Shown here one piece after another: positions 53,660-63,181 of a stretch of DNA of 64,000 nt (position 1 is the stretch's first letter; every line of letters starts with the position of its first letter). The notes beneath the pieces are model-generated. The model made no database searches. It saw nothing but the letters and a program-made list of their open reading frames with translations, and was not told where the DNA came from. The position numbers and the translations under genes are program-made. Source of the stretch: CAJWOS01 sp964502005 (GTDB lineage: Bacteria > Myxococcota_A > UBA796 > UBA2385); contig CAZCUX010000033.1 of NCBI GenBank assembly GCA_964502005.1, positions 1-64,000 on the forward strand, written 5' to 3'.

Positions 53660-56600
53660 GCTTGGCCACCGATTCCGCGCGCGACAAACACCTCCATGGC
53701 CTGCCGCATGTCGGCCTCGCGGTCGCAGCGGTCGAAGGGGGCAATATACGGCCCGAGGGCATCGGCGGCCCACGCCGGCGGGTGTGCCACGCCCGCGTAG
53801 CTGTTTTCGCTTTGCTGCTCCCCGCGCAGCTCTTCCCACTCTTTGCGGGGGAGGCCCACGCCCACTTGGCCCCGGTTGTTGGTGAACACGATGCGCCCGC
53901 GCTGGTCGTACCACGTATCGCTCTCGTATTGGAACAAGACGGGGAACTGGATGCGGTAGAGGAGGCACAGCTCTTCGGCGGTGAGGCCGAGGCCGAGGGC
54001 GGCGAGGGCGTCGAGCTCCACCAAGGCTTGCCGCCGGGCGTAGGGCGACCGCAAGGGGGTGTCCCAGGTCCACTCTGGCCCGAGGTGGGACCAATCGGGG
54101 AGCCGGGGGTCGTCTTTGGTGTGCCGCTCGCGGGCGAAGGCGGGGGTGTACAAATCGGTCCAGAGGTCGGCGTAGTGGGTGGTGAGGCAGTTGAGGCGGA
54201 GGGCGCGGGAAATCGCTTCGCCTGTCACGGGAGGCATCGGAAGTTGGCCTACGCTTCCGCCCGTAAGGTCGCTCTTTCCTGTAGTCTTTACGAAGAAGTC
54301 CAAAGGTAAGGACGCCGCTGTGGCAGCGATACGAGCAATGTTTATTGCGTCGTTCAATACAATCGTAATTGCGGTATGAATATGGGCGGTGTTGGGGGGC
54401 AGCAACGCGCTGGTAAGCGTTCGTTCGCCCGTTGGGGGGAGCATTCTGCGATGGATGTGACGATATAAGTCCGTCACCGGACGCCCCCTCCACTGCGGTG
54501 TCCGCCGCCGGTATTCTTCCGGTTCACACGCCGGCACATAGTTGGTGCGGGGCAAATAATCGGCGGGCATCAACATCAGGTCGATGATGGAATAGTCTTG
54601 GTTGTGGCTGCACCCCTCATTGGGCGTCTTGTTGAAGGGGTTGCCCACATAAAAGTGGGGACCCGACACCACCCACTCGTCGGCCGAAGCCGGGAAGCGC
54701 GTCTCCCGCGTTATGGTGCCGTCATGTTGTTGGTTGGTCTCGTGGAAGTGTTCGGTCGCAAAGTACTCCCCTTCGAGGTCGCCCAAGCGCTGGGGGGCGG
54801 CGGCAAATTTGCGCAAGACCGACAATACCTCGGCGCTGTGTACCACCGGCAAGCGCGCTTCGGTGGCGGGAGTGCCGGGAGGGTCGTAAAGCGTCGCGAA
54901 CAAGCCCAAGGTGGCCGCATCGACGGTGACAATCCGGGACGCGTGGCCCCGGAGGTCCCAGCTTCCTTCGGCGTTTTTGATGCCGGGGACCTCGCCTTGG
55001 CCGTCGTGTGTAAGGGACGCGTCGAGGGTGCGGGGGTGAAAGAGGTTGGAAACATTATAAAACGTGTTTCCTTGTTTGGGGCTGCCAAAAATACTAAACT
55101 CGTAGTGCTTCTGGTCTTCAATGCTGTCAAACAAGAGGAGCTTGTTGCTAAAGTGGAGGTGCCAGCGGAGTCTTTGGGAGAGCCTTGCGCGGAATGTGCC
55201 CCCTTTTGGGTCGTCGTATAGTCCTTTTTGATGAATGATTCCCGATAAGCCTGTGGGTGTGAGGCGTTCGCTCAATACCATAAACACTTTATACAGGTTG
55301 GTCTGCACCCCTTTGAGCAAGGGATAGTTACATTGGGCGTTCAAGAACGTCTTTTGCCCATTCATCTCTTCGTATTCCGCAATATACGCCGCCGAAGCCG
55401 CCGGCGCGGCCAAGGTCTCGCTGCGCAAGTCGGCCACTTGTTTGGCGGACAAGCGGCGCAAGGCCGAGCGGGGGTCCAAGTCGCCCAAGATGCCGCCTTC
55501 GTTCCAGTCGAGCTTCACCCAAGGCGGGTTCCCCACCACCACGTCAAAGCCGCCCTCGTCAAACACCTCGGGGAAGGCCCAGTCCCAATGGAAGAAGGCG
55601 TGCCGGGCGGCGACAGAGGCCGCCACCGCCAAGCGGGCCTCCTGGCGCTCGTCGAACGCCGCGGGGTCGCGATGGGCGGGGGGCGTGAGGAGGAGCGAGA
55701 GGTCCGACAGCCACGCGGCGGCGTCGGGGAGCAAGGGGGCCGCCTCCACCGGCCAGAACCACAAGGCGCACCAATAGTCGAGCACCGATTTGAGGCGAAT
55801 GCCCGAGGTGTTGCGCTTCTCGGCGGCCTCCCACGCGCGCACCAAGGCCTCTTCGTCGGTGCGGGCGGCGGACGGGGGCGCGGGCCACACCGGGTGGCGC
55901 TGGTCGACCCCGGCGAGGGCGGCGGCGCGGTTGGCGGTGTGCTCGGCCCACAAGCGGTCGACCACCGCGCTGAGGTCGAGGAGGCGCTGCTTCTCGGGGG
56001 CCTTCCAGGTGGTCGAGAGGGACCTTCGCCACGCCTTGATGTGGGCCACTTCGGTGGGGCGCAAGGCCGACAGCACGCTGTCGCCGTCAAACGCGGCCAT
56101 TCCCGCTGCGGGGAGGAGGAAGTGGTAGGCCGCGCGGGGCGGGCGCACCCCTTCGAAGCGCTCCGGGGCGCGGTCGAGCCAGCCGGGGCCGGTCTTTTTG
56201 CTCGACTTGTGCAGCAGGTCGATGTCGTAGACCTCCTTGCGGGCCCCAATCAAGCTGTTGCCGGTCGCGATGCGGGCGCCAAAGAACGGGGCCGGGGCCT
56301 CGGGGCGCAGCACATTGAGCCACAACGACACCCGGCCCAGCTCGGCGGCGAGGGGGTTGAAGTCGACGCCATAGCACTGGTTGGCGGCGATATGGGCCTT
56401 CACCCGCTGGCGCTCGACCGCGTATTGGTCGGCGGGGATGCCGGGGTGGTGCGGGTCGGCGGCGCGAAGCTCGGCCTGCTTGCGGTGCAAATACGCGGTG
56501 GAGAGCTGGTTGACCACCTCATTCAAGAACGCGCCCGAGCCCATCGCGGGCTCGCAGATTTTGAGGCGGAGTAGGTCGTCGGCCTGGACCCAGTTGGGGT

Positions 56601-58275
56601 CATTCGGGGAGGTGCCGATGCGCTCGCGCAAGGTGTATTTGACCAAGCACGCGGTGAGCACTTCGGGCGTATAAAACGAGGCCGACTTCTCGCGGTCGCG
56701 GCCGGCGAGGCGGAAGAGGTACGCGCCGCGGGGGTATTGCTTGCGGGTGCCGTCTTCGTTGCGCACCAGCTCGGCGTCTTGGTAGTGGGTGCGGAGGCGG
56801 GCGGGGACAAAGAAGGTGCGGGCGTCGGGGTTGCCGTTCTCTTTTTCGTTCACCACTTCGATGAGGTCTTCGGTGGCGAAGAAGCCGGAGTACGCCAGCA
56901 GGCCTTCGTAGACCGCGCCCAATTGGTTGATGCCCAAGCTCGCATAACTAATACGGCCGCGGGACTTATGTTTTCCTTTGTGGGAGAGGCTCAATAGCTC
57001 AATGACTTGTTGCAAGACGCTGTTTTTGAAGCGAACTTTGCGGAGAATGGGCGTCTCGGCGTCGTCAAACAAGCGGGAGCGCAGGCCGAAGATGCGAAAC
57101 GCGGCGGTGTCGATGCCGAGGCTGAGGGCGGTTTGGCGGTCGGTGGGGTGGCCCAAGTTGACGAGGCGGAACAATTGGCGCAAGGAGGCGTCGATAAAGG
57201 TGCCGTCTTGGGCCTGGGGGGTGGTGAGGGGCACGGTCTCTAAGGCCCGGAGGCTCTCTAAGCTATAGCCCCGGCGGTACGCGTCAGACTTCATGGGGGC
57301 GACGCCCAGCTCTTCGGAGCGGGACTCGACATAAAACAAGAAGATGAGGCGATAGAGCCACAACAAACATTCGCGGGTGAGGGCGGTGGGGTCGACGTGC
57401 TCCGCCGACTCCGACGAGCCGAAGATGCCGCGCTTGCGCTCTTCGCGGAGGAAGCGAATGGCGTCGTTGCCGAGCAATTCGATGGCTTGCTGGGCGCCTT
57501 CGCGGAGGTCGGTGGACACCGCGAAGGCGTGCTTGTGCGAGTTTTCGTCGAGCTGGTCGTGCAAGGAGCCGCCCGAGGCCGGGCACAATGCGTCGACGTG
57601 CAGCAAGCCCGCCATCGCGCGAAAGGCGGACGGCTGGCGGCGGGCGAAGAGGGTGTCGAGGTCAAACGCGAGGGCTTGGCCGCGGGGCCACTTGAAGGCG
57701 TGGGTGAGCACCACCTCCCGGCCGCCCAGCAGCAGCAGCCACGACGGGGCGTCTTCTTCGTGGAAGAAGCGGGTGTCGAGGAGGTCGCGCCAGGTGCTAT
57801 CGGGGACGGAGGTGGGGTCGACCTCGGCGGTGTATTGGCAGGGCAAGGGGGACTGGTCGAGGGGGTCGCCGTCGAGGTCGGACGGGAATGGGGTCTCGAC
57901 CACCCAAAGGTAAGCTTTGCCGCCGCGGCGGACCTCGTGGGCGAGGGGGACGACGGTGCCATCGGCGAGGCGGGCGGCGACAGGCGCGCGGTGAAAGCCC
58001 AAGGCTTCGAGCAAGTGGGCGTGGAAGCCGTGGGCGATGGACCATGCGGCGTCGGTGTCGAGGGCCTCGGCGGACGCGGAGCGGGCGGCGAAGTACTTGT
58101 TCGCGAGGCCATTGAGGCGCTTTTCGGGCGAGCGAACCGACGGAGAGCCTTGCTCGGCGTCGAGCCACTTTTGCAGCAGGGGCTTGAGGTCGCTTTCGAG
58201 CAAGGCGTCGAGGTAGTGGTGAGAGTAGAACTCGCCGCGGTTTTCGATGCCGGTAGAGAGGTCGGAGGCCATCAT
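53656..58275 (-). CDS. DISARM class 1-like adenine DNA methyltransferase
   Basis: This ~1540-residue N6-adenine methyltransferase is of the large Eco57I/PglX-like type used as DrmMI in class 1 DISARM. Visible motifs are REKSASFYTPEVL (~535), the SAM-binding ICEPAMGSGAFL (~575), GVDFNPLAAELGRVSLWLN (~635) and the catalytic VVVGNPPWVKLDW (~920). It marks host DNA and would spare it from the partner helicase-nuclease. Start codons in series are TTG (58278), ATG (58275) and ATG (58272); I take 58275. It follows the SNF2 gene by under 30 bp and overlaps the next gene by 4 bp. A C-terminal target-recognition-like region occupies ~1180-1540. Confidence 0.88.
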   Translation of the reverse strand: MMASDLSTGIENRGEFYSHHYLDALLESDLKPLLQKWLDAEQGSPSVRSPEKRLNGLANKYFAARSASAEALDTDAAWSIAHGFHAHLLEALGFHRAPVAARLADGTVVPLAHEVRRGGKAYLWVVETPFPSDLDGDPLDQSPLPCQYTAEVDPTSVPDSTWRDLLDTRFFHEEDAPSWLLLLGGREVVLTHAFKWPRGQALAFDLDTLFARRQPSAFRAMAGLLHVDALCPASGGSLHDQLDENSHKHAFAVSTDLREGAQQAIELLGNDAIRFLREERKRGIFGSSESAEHVDPTALTRECLLWLYRLIFLFYVESRSEELGVAPMKSDAYRRGYSLESLRALETVPLTTPQAQDGTFIDASLRQLFRLVNLGHPTDRQTALSLGIDTAAFRIFGLRSRLFDDAETPILRKVRFKNSVLQQVIELLSLSHKGKHKSRGRISYASLGINQLGAVYEGLLAYSGFFATEDLIEVVNEKENGNPDARTFFVPARLRTHYQDAELVRNEDGTRKQYPRGAYLFRLAGRDREKSASFYTPEVLTACLVKYTLRERIGTSPNDPNWVQADDLLRLKICEPAMGSGAFLNEVVNQLSTAYLHRKQAELRAADPHHPGIPADQYAVERQRVKAHIAANQCYGVDFNPLAAELGRVSLWLNVLRPEAPAPFFGARIATGNSLIGARKEVYDIDLLHKSSKKTGPGWLDRAPERFEGVRPPRAAYHFLLPAAGMAAFDGDSVLSALRPTEVAHIKAWRRSLSTTWKAPEKQRLLDLSAVVDRLWAEHTANRAAALAGVDQRHPVWPAPPSAARTDEEALVRAWEAAEKRNTSGIRLKSVLDYWCALWFWPVEAAPLLPDAAAWLSDLSLLLTPPAHRDPAAFDERQEARLAVAASVAARHAFFHWDWAFPEVFDEGGFDVVVGNPPWVKLDWNEGGILGDLDPRSALRRLSAKQVADLRSETLAAPAASAAYIAEYEEMNGQKTFLNAQCNYPLLKGVQTNLYKVFMVLSERLTPTGLSGIIHQKGLYDDPKGGTFRARLSQRLRWHLHFSNKLLLFDSIEDQKHYEFSIFGSPKQGNTFYNVSNLFHPRTLDASLTHDGQGEVPGIKNAEGSWDLRGHASRIVTVDAATLGLFATLYDPPGTPATEARLPVVHSAEVLSVLRKFAAAPQRLGDLEGEYFATEHFHETNQQHDGTITRETRFPASADEWVVSGPHFYVGNPFNKTPNEGCSHNQDYSIIDLMLMPADYLPRTNYVPACEPEEYRRRTPQWRGRPVTDLYRHIHRRMLPPTGERTLTSALLPPNTAHIHTAITIVLNDAINIARIAATAASLPLDFFVKTTGKSDLTGGSVGQLPMPPVTGEAISRALRLNCLTTHYADLWTDLYTPAFARERHTKDDPRLPDWSHLGPEWTWDTPLRSPYARRQALVELDALAALGLGLTAEELCLLYRIQFPVLFQYESDTWYDQRGRIVFTNNRGQVGVGLPRKEWEELRGEQQSENSYAGVAHPPAWAADALGPYIAPFDRCDREADMRQAMEVFVARGIGGQA

Positions 58276-58304
58276 CAAATCCTACGAATGGGCTGCGGGG
58301 GGCG

Positions 58305-61202
58305 TCAGGCGGGGCAGACGAGGACGGCAGCGAGGCGAATGAAGGGGGTGGGCGACACCTTGACGGTCGAGGCAATCCACTCGTGGCGGGCTTGGTAAAT
58401 GGCGTCGATTTCTTGGCGCTCGCGCTCGATGTCGCGGGTGCGGTCGGCGCGCTGAATGTGCATGGCGTCGAGGGCGGCCGAGAGGCGGTCTTTGCTCGCC
58501 GCTTGCCACGCGCGGAGCTTGCGGATTTCCGGGCGCAAGGCGGCGACGGCGTTTTGCTCGTAGGCGGTGCGGGCTTCGACGAGGCGGTCGCGGATAAGCT
58601 GCACGGCGCGGGGGAGGTCGGCGCGGATGCGGTCCAACGGGATCGAGCGACCGGTGTTGGGGACGGCGTCCGAAAGCTGCGTCGCGCGGGCGATGTCGGC
58701 GAAGGGGACGCGGACGAGGGTGCCGAGGGGCTGGCGACGAACGGCGGACCAGTCTACCAAAATGGGCTGGCTGCGCTGGTTGGAGAGGATGGACTGAAAA
58801 ATGAACGCCGATTCATCGGGCGCGAGGCCGTGGCGCACTTCGATGACCGGGGCCTCATGGCGGCGGAACGACGCGAGGACGCGGTCGTTGAGCCACTCGG
58901 CGACGGGGTGGTGGGGCCAGAACAGCTCCCACTCGGGCCAGCCATCTTCGGTGTCGCGGGCGCGGTCGTAGGAGTCCATGACGCGGGCGCGGTCGGTGGT
59001 GAGGCGCAGCTCGTTGTCGCGGCCCCGGCGCAGCTCGGGGGGCAGGTAGTGGTAGCGGAACTGGAGGTCGGGGGGCAAGGTGAGGCGGAAGCCGTCGAGG
59101 TCGTCGAACCAATCGACATGGGCCGCGGGGTCGTCTTGGCCCAACTGGGTGAAGCCTTCGCGGGCATACGCGAGGTCGGAGGCGAAGAGCGTAAACGGGG
59201 CGGTGGTCTCGGCGACGGCGTGGGGCGGGGCGTCGTCGTCCATTCCGAGCACTTCGGCGAGCCAGTCATCGGCGGCGTCTTCGTCGGGGGCGTCGGTGTG
59301 AAGATACGGGGCGTCGGGGTCTTCGTGGTTTTCAATCGCGCGGGTGATGCGCGCTTCTTCTTTCTCGACGCTGTGCAGGTTCATCTGCCAGCTCACCTCG
59401 CCCAAGTTCTCCGCGGCTTGGTTGGCCTTTTCGGTGAGGCGGGAGAGAATCGAGAAGTCGCTGCGCAAGGTGGGGTCGGCGGGCCGGGTGAGCAGGTACC
59501 GAATGGTGGGCTGGGCGTCTTGGCCGAAGCGGTCGATGCGGCCATTTCGCTGCTCGACGGTGATGAGGGACCACGGGATGTCGTAGTGCAGCAGGTGATG
59601 GCAGGCGTGGTGGAGGTTGAGGCCTTCGGCGGCGGCGTCGGAGCCGAGGAGCACCCGAATCGTGCCGTTTTTGTTGGTGAAGTCTTGGACCAAGGCGTAT
59701 TGCTCTTGGTCGGACAAGCCGCCGTGAAAGCGGGCGATAGGGCCGCGGCTCCAGTGGGCGGGGTCTTTGGACCAGCGGTCGGTGGTCGCGAGGCCGAAGT
59801 AGGCGGACAGCTGCGCGGCGAGGTCGTCGAGGGTGTCGAGGCGCTCGGAGAAGATGACGACGCGGTCGCCGGGGGTGCCGGGGCGGTAGCCGAGGGTGGA
59901 GAGGTAGCGCAAGAGCGCCTGGAGCTTCGATTGCTGGGCGGGCGCGACGGCGGTGCAGGCCGCGCGAATGTCCTGGAGGGTGCGGCGGTCGTGGGCGAGG
60001 GCGTCGGGGTCGACCTCGCCGCGGGTGTCCTTGCGCTGCAGGCGCTTGAGGCGCTCGTCTACCGTCGAAATACACGCGCGGGGCGACGAGAGCCAGGCTT
60101 TGCGGAGCACCGTCTGGAACAAGGCGCTGCTGGCGCCCGAGCGGCCGATGGTGCGGAAGGTCGCGGCGTCAATGACGGCGAGGGCGTGGTCTTCGGCGGG
60201 GGAGGCGTCCGACACCATCGGCTGCGCGTCGCGGGCATAAAAGCTGCCTTGGGACGATTGGCGCACGTCCTTTTGAAAGCGACGAATAAACAAATGGCGG
60301 ATGTCTTCGCCGGAGTACGCGGTCTCGTCGGCGATTGACGTCGGCTCCAACAAGCGCATGAGGCTCGCGAAGGACTCCGCGCGGCCATCGTGGGGCGTGG
60401 CGGACGTGAGGATGAGGGCGTCGGCGTTGCGGGCGAGGATGCGGGCGAGGGCGGCGCGGCGGGAGCGGGTCGAGCCGCGCTCGGCGACGTTTTGGCACTC
60501 GTCGATGACGATGACGTCCCAGTGGCAGTCGTCGAGGTAGCGGCGGTACTTTTCTTGCTTCTTCAAGGTGTCAATCGAGACGATGACCTTGTCGAAATAA
60601 TGGAACGGGTTTTGGTTGGTGGGAATCTTGGCCTGCACGCGCTGAATGCCGACGCTGTCGAGGCGAACCAACGGGATGGTAAAGCGCGCCCACAGCTCCG
60701 CTTGAAACTGGGCGAGGATGCTCTTGAGGGCCACCACGAGGATGCGCTGGCCGCGGCCGCGGCGAATCAGCTCCGAGAGCAGGATACCCACTTCGATGGT
60801 CTTGCCCAAGCCGACGCCGTCTGCCATCAAAATGCGCGGACGAAGCTGCTGGAGCGCTTGGGCGGCGGGGTCCCATTGGTACGGAGAGTGGCGAATGGCC
60901 GCTTGGTGACCGATGACGAGGCGGTGGTCGGTGGGCGGGGAGCGGCGGAGCAGGGCCTCGAGATACAAGCGCGCTTGGCGGTGGCCGGAGCTGTCGTCGC
61001 GCACGAGGGAGGTGTCTTCGGCGCGCAGCACCTCAACGTGGTCCAGCTCGGTCAAAAACAGCGCCTCTTGGTTGCGCACCAGCTCCGAGAGGCCGACGAC
61101 ATGGAGGGCGGAGCCCGCGCGGGCGTGCTGCACGCGGCGAATCATCCATTCTTCGTCGCGAATGAGGACGCGGGCGCCGGGCGCGAAGGTGTCAACGTGC
61201 AT
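58305..61202 (-). CDS. SNF2-family helicase, DrmD-like
   Basis: This ~965-residue SNF2-type translocase has Walker A DGVGLGKTIE (~130), the DECQ box VIVIDECQN (~230), SATPHDG (~265), and a C-terminal helicase domain with VLLGSDAAAEGLN (~520) and EQRNGRIDRFGQ (~557). This pattern fits DrmD, the helicase that pairs with the DrmMI methyltransferase in class 1 DISARM. A DEDA-rich acidic linker (~650) separates the core from the C-terminal region. An upstream TTG (61208) overlaps the previous stop; the ATG at 61202 is the more likely start. It is the second gene of the cassette. Confidence 0.85.
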   Translation of the reverse strand: MHVDTFAPGARVLIRDEEWMIRRVQHARAGSALHVVGLSELVRNQEALFLTELDHVEVLRAEDTSLVRDDSSGHRQARLYLEALLRRSPPTDHRLVIGHQAAIRHSPYQWDPAAQALQQLRPRILMADGVGLGKTIEVGILLSELIRRGRGQRILVVALKSILAQFQAELWARFTIPLVRLDSVGIQRVQAKIPTNQNPFHYFDKVIVSIDTLKKQEKYRRYLDDCHWDVIVIDECQNVAERGSTRSRRAALARILARNADALILTSATPHDGRAESFASLMRLLEPTSIADETAYSGEDIRHLFIRRFQKDVRQSSQGSFYARDAQPMVSDASPAEDHALAVIDAATFRTIGRSGASSALFQTVLRKAWLSSPRACISTVDERLKRLQRKDTRGEVDPDALAHDRRTLQDIRAACTAVAPAQQSKLQALLRYLSTLGYRPGTPGDRVVIFSERLDTLDDLAAQLSAYFGLATTDRWSKDPAHWSRGPIARFHGGLSDQEQYALVQDFTNKNGTIRVLLGSDAAAEGLNLHHACHHLLHYDIPWSLITVEQRNGRIDRFGQDAQPTIRYLLTRPADPTLRSDFSILSRLTEKANQAAENLGEVSWQMNLHSVEKEEARITRAIENHEDPDAPYLHTDAPDEDAADDWLAEVLGMDDDAPPHAVAETTAPFTLFASDLAYAREGFTQLGQDDPAAHVDWFDDLDGFRLTLPPDLQFRYHYLPPELRRGRDNELRLTTDRARVMDSYDRARDTEDGWPEWELFWPHHPVAEWLNDRVLASFRRHEAPVIEVRHGLAPDESAFIFQSILSNQRSQPILVDWSAVRRQPLGTLVRVPFADIARATQLSDAVPNTGRSIPLDRIRADLPRAVQLIRDRLVEARTAYEQNAVAALRPEIRKLRAWQAASKDRLSAALDAMHIQRADRTRDIERERQEIDAIYQARHEWIASTVKVSPTPFIRLAAVLVCPA

Positions 61203-61204
61203 GG

Positions 61205-61576
61205 TCAAAGCTCGATTCGAAGGTAGGAGAAGCCCAGCTCTGCGGCCACATGGTTCACGACCTCGGCGTCGTCGTCAAAGCCGACAATGGAGTCGAGGTC
61301 GCTCTCTTCGTCGTCTGTGGCGCTGAAATAGAGGCAGGCCGCCTGGACCCACGCGTGGGCGGCGGGGGGCAGGGCCGCGGCGGCGTCGAGGAGGGCGAGG
61401 CACGCGTGGGCCACCTGCTCGGCGCGGGACGCATCGACAAACGGGTTGCCTTGGGCCTCGCGGCGCACGGTCGCCAAGTGGGCCTCGACCAACGCGCGCA
61501 AGGTGCCGGCGGCCATCGGCGGTGTGTCCCGCAAGTCGGACAGCTGGTGAAGGAGGGAAGCGGAGAGGTGAGACAT
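61205..61576 (-). CDS. Small DUF1232/YkvA-like protein, first gene of the DISARM-like cassette
   Basis: This 123-residue protein (ATG at 61576, MSHLSASLL) is mostly helical with a conserved-looking DLDSIVGFDDDAEVV near 95-109, which matches the acidic GfxDD motif of YkvA-like DUF1232 domains. The similarity is partial, since the usual preceding membrane-associated helix is weak here. The stop overlaps the start region of the SNF2 gene, so the two are coupled. The function of DUF1232 in this setting is unknown; a role in membrane association or regulation is speculative. The frame extends 35 codons upstream without support. Confidence 0.7.
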   Translation of the reverse strand: MSHLSASLLHQLSDLRDTPPMAAGTLRALVEAHLATVRREAQGNPFVDASRAEQVAHACLALLDAAAALPPAAHAWVQAACLYFSATDDEESDLDSIVGFDDDAEVVNHVAAELGFSYLRIEL

Positions 61577-62176
61577 CGGCGTCGCTCGCGAGAATGAGGC
61601 GCGGAGACTACCGTAAGTTGGCGGTCCAAGGAAAGCGGGCGGGCGCGGGCATTGGCTGCGGCGCAATCGAGAGCGTGCCAATGGGCGTGCCGCGGGCTGG
61701 GCCGGGAGTGTATAGGGCGAGGGTGGGGCGGGCGTTGGTACGTTGGCGCGGGGGGGTTGGATCTGGGGCGGTTTTGGTTGGGAGGGGAATGGTTAGGGAT
61801 AAGGGGCCGTTGGGGTGGAGGCGGTATTTGCCAAACACAAGAAGGCCGTGGGGCGGCCTTGCGGAAGTCAAAACAAACACGCTCCGATAAAAGGAAACAT
61901 AGGGCGGAGGGAAACCTGCCCTTTCGCGCCGGGCGCGGCGCAGGGTTTGGGCGCAAATCGGGAGGTGGGCCGCGATTCGTTGGTAGTAGCGCGGCGGGGA
62001 GCGGACGAGGGCGAGGTGCGCGCTGGGGCGGCGTTTTGGCATAACGGCGTTGGCGGCGGGGGTTTGGGTGCGGCGGGGAAAACGTAACGGGGGAGGCGGT
62101 TGCTTGTGGGCGCAAGGCGCAGCCGATGGTAGCTTGGGCGGCCCTGCTCGGGTGCGTTTTGAATCGGGAGTTTGGC
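61577..62176. other. Divergent promoter region of the DISARM-like cassette
   Basis: This 600-bp G-rich region separates the cassette (minus) from the membrane-protein gene (plus) and must contain both promoters. No gene is supported. Confidence 0.5.
61842..61860. terminator. Short perfect hairpin in the divergent region
   Basis: A 7-bp stem, AAGGCCG/CGGCCTT with loop TGGGG, is visible. It lies between divergent start codons and lacks a T-run, so it may be regulatory rather than a terminator. Confidence 0.3.
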
Positions 62177-63181
62177 GTGATTCATTGGATGACCGGCAAG
62201 AATACTTATTTGCTTTGGTGGATTGTTATTTTGATGGGGCTGGCTGGGGTGGGCGTTTTTGTGGCCCTGTGGCCCATGATTGGGGGGCTGTTGGCGTGGC
62301 CTGCGGCGCAATGGGAGCTGGGAAATGCCGCCTTATTGGGCGATTCATTTGGTGTGGTCAATGCGATAGTGTCTGCGCTTGCGTTTTTTCTGCTTTGGCG
62401 GGCCAACCGAATGCAATCCGAGGAGCTGGCCTTGCAGCGGCAGGATTACCAGGAGCAAGCGGAACAGACGAAGTTGCAGTTGAAGCTGATGGAGGCCCAG
62501 TTGAAAGATTCGGCGTCTGCGGCGGAGGAGGCGAAGAAGCAGACGGAGATTTTGCGGCGGCAGTATGCGTCGCAGGGGAGGGCGGTGTTTAGGGTATTTG
62601 TCGAGATTGGGGAAACAGTGGTGCCCCATGCTTTGCACGGACTTGAAGAGAAGCATCAAGGTTGGTTGGGGAGTCGTACGCTCGATGTGCGATTGGTCAA
62701 TGTTTCAAAAGAACGGGCGTATGTTGTTGAAGCGAGGTTGGAACGTTGTGTTCCAGACGGGTGCGCTACGATGATCGGTTTAGATGATTTGATTCGCATC
62801 GGTGATTTGTATGGCGAGGCTTCTACTGGAAGACCACGCAAGCCAACCGCATTCGATGCGCAGGGTCGTGTTTCGGTTGCGGCATGCTATTCAGCATTGT
62901 TTGATTCATTTGCGAAAGTTTCCAAGTTGCCTGTGTCGTTTGTCATGACTACCGACAACATTGCTACTGGAAGGCTGGGCGGATCGCCTTTGGGCTTGGT
63001 GGTTCGGAAGAGCTTTCAGTCGGCATCCATCATTGTCTCTTCGATCAACGGCAACGGCATTCGATCGGAGCAACGGTTGGAGGTGATTGCCCGGAAAAAC
63101 TGGAACACTATGGAAAATGATGTGTGGTATGAGGTTCAACCAACCATGTTGCCAATCGACCTTGACCAAATTGATTCCTAA
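62177..63181 (+). CDS. Membrane protein with coiled coil and cytosolic domain
   Basis: This 334-residue protein has two membrane helices (about 11-40 and 54-75), then a charged coiled coil (~78-128, many Gln/Glu/Lys; LQRQDYQEQAEQTKLQLKLM). A C-terminal domain of ~200 residues (beta-rich, e.g. SRTLDVRLVNVSKERAYVV) should be cytoplasmic. I choose the GTG at 62177, with GGGAG six bases upstream; an ATG four codons later and the frame opening at 62126 are alternatives. It is divergent from the DISARM-like cassette. Small two-helix membrane proteins accompany several defence systems, but no specific link is shown here. The 3' half is AT-richer than its surroundings. Confidence 0.72.
   Translation: MIHWMTGKNTYLLWWIVILMGLAGVGVFVALWPMIGGLLAWPAAQWELGNAALLGDSFGVVNAIVSALAFFLLWRANRMQSEELALQRQDYQEQAEQTKLQLKLMEAQLKDSASAAEEAKKQTEILRRQYASQGRAVFRVFVEIGETVVPHALHGLEEKHQGWLGSRTLDVRLVNVSKERAYVVEARLERCVPDGCATMIGLDDLIRIGDLYGEASTGRPRKPTAFDAQGRVSVAACYSALFDSFAKVSKLPVSFVMTTDNIATGRLGGSPLGLVVRKSFQSASIIVSSINGNGIRSEQRLEVIARKNWNTMENDVWYEVQPTMLPIDLDQIDS

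Noticed and set aside
53660..54493. N-terminal extension of the 2135-residue helicase by ~278 codons
   Set aside because: It lies wholly within the methyltransferase gene in another frame and is Arg/Pro-rich; the ATGA-coupled start at 53659 is far more likely.
58383..60338. 651-codon plus-strand frame opposite the SNF2 helicase
   Set aside because: Val/Gly-rich shadow; the true strand carries all helicase motifs.
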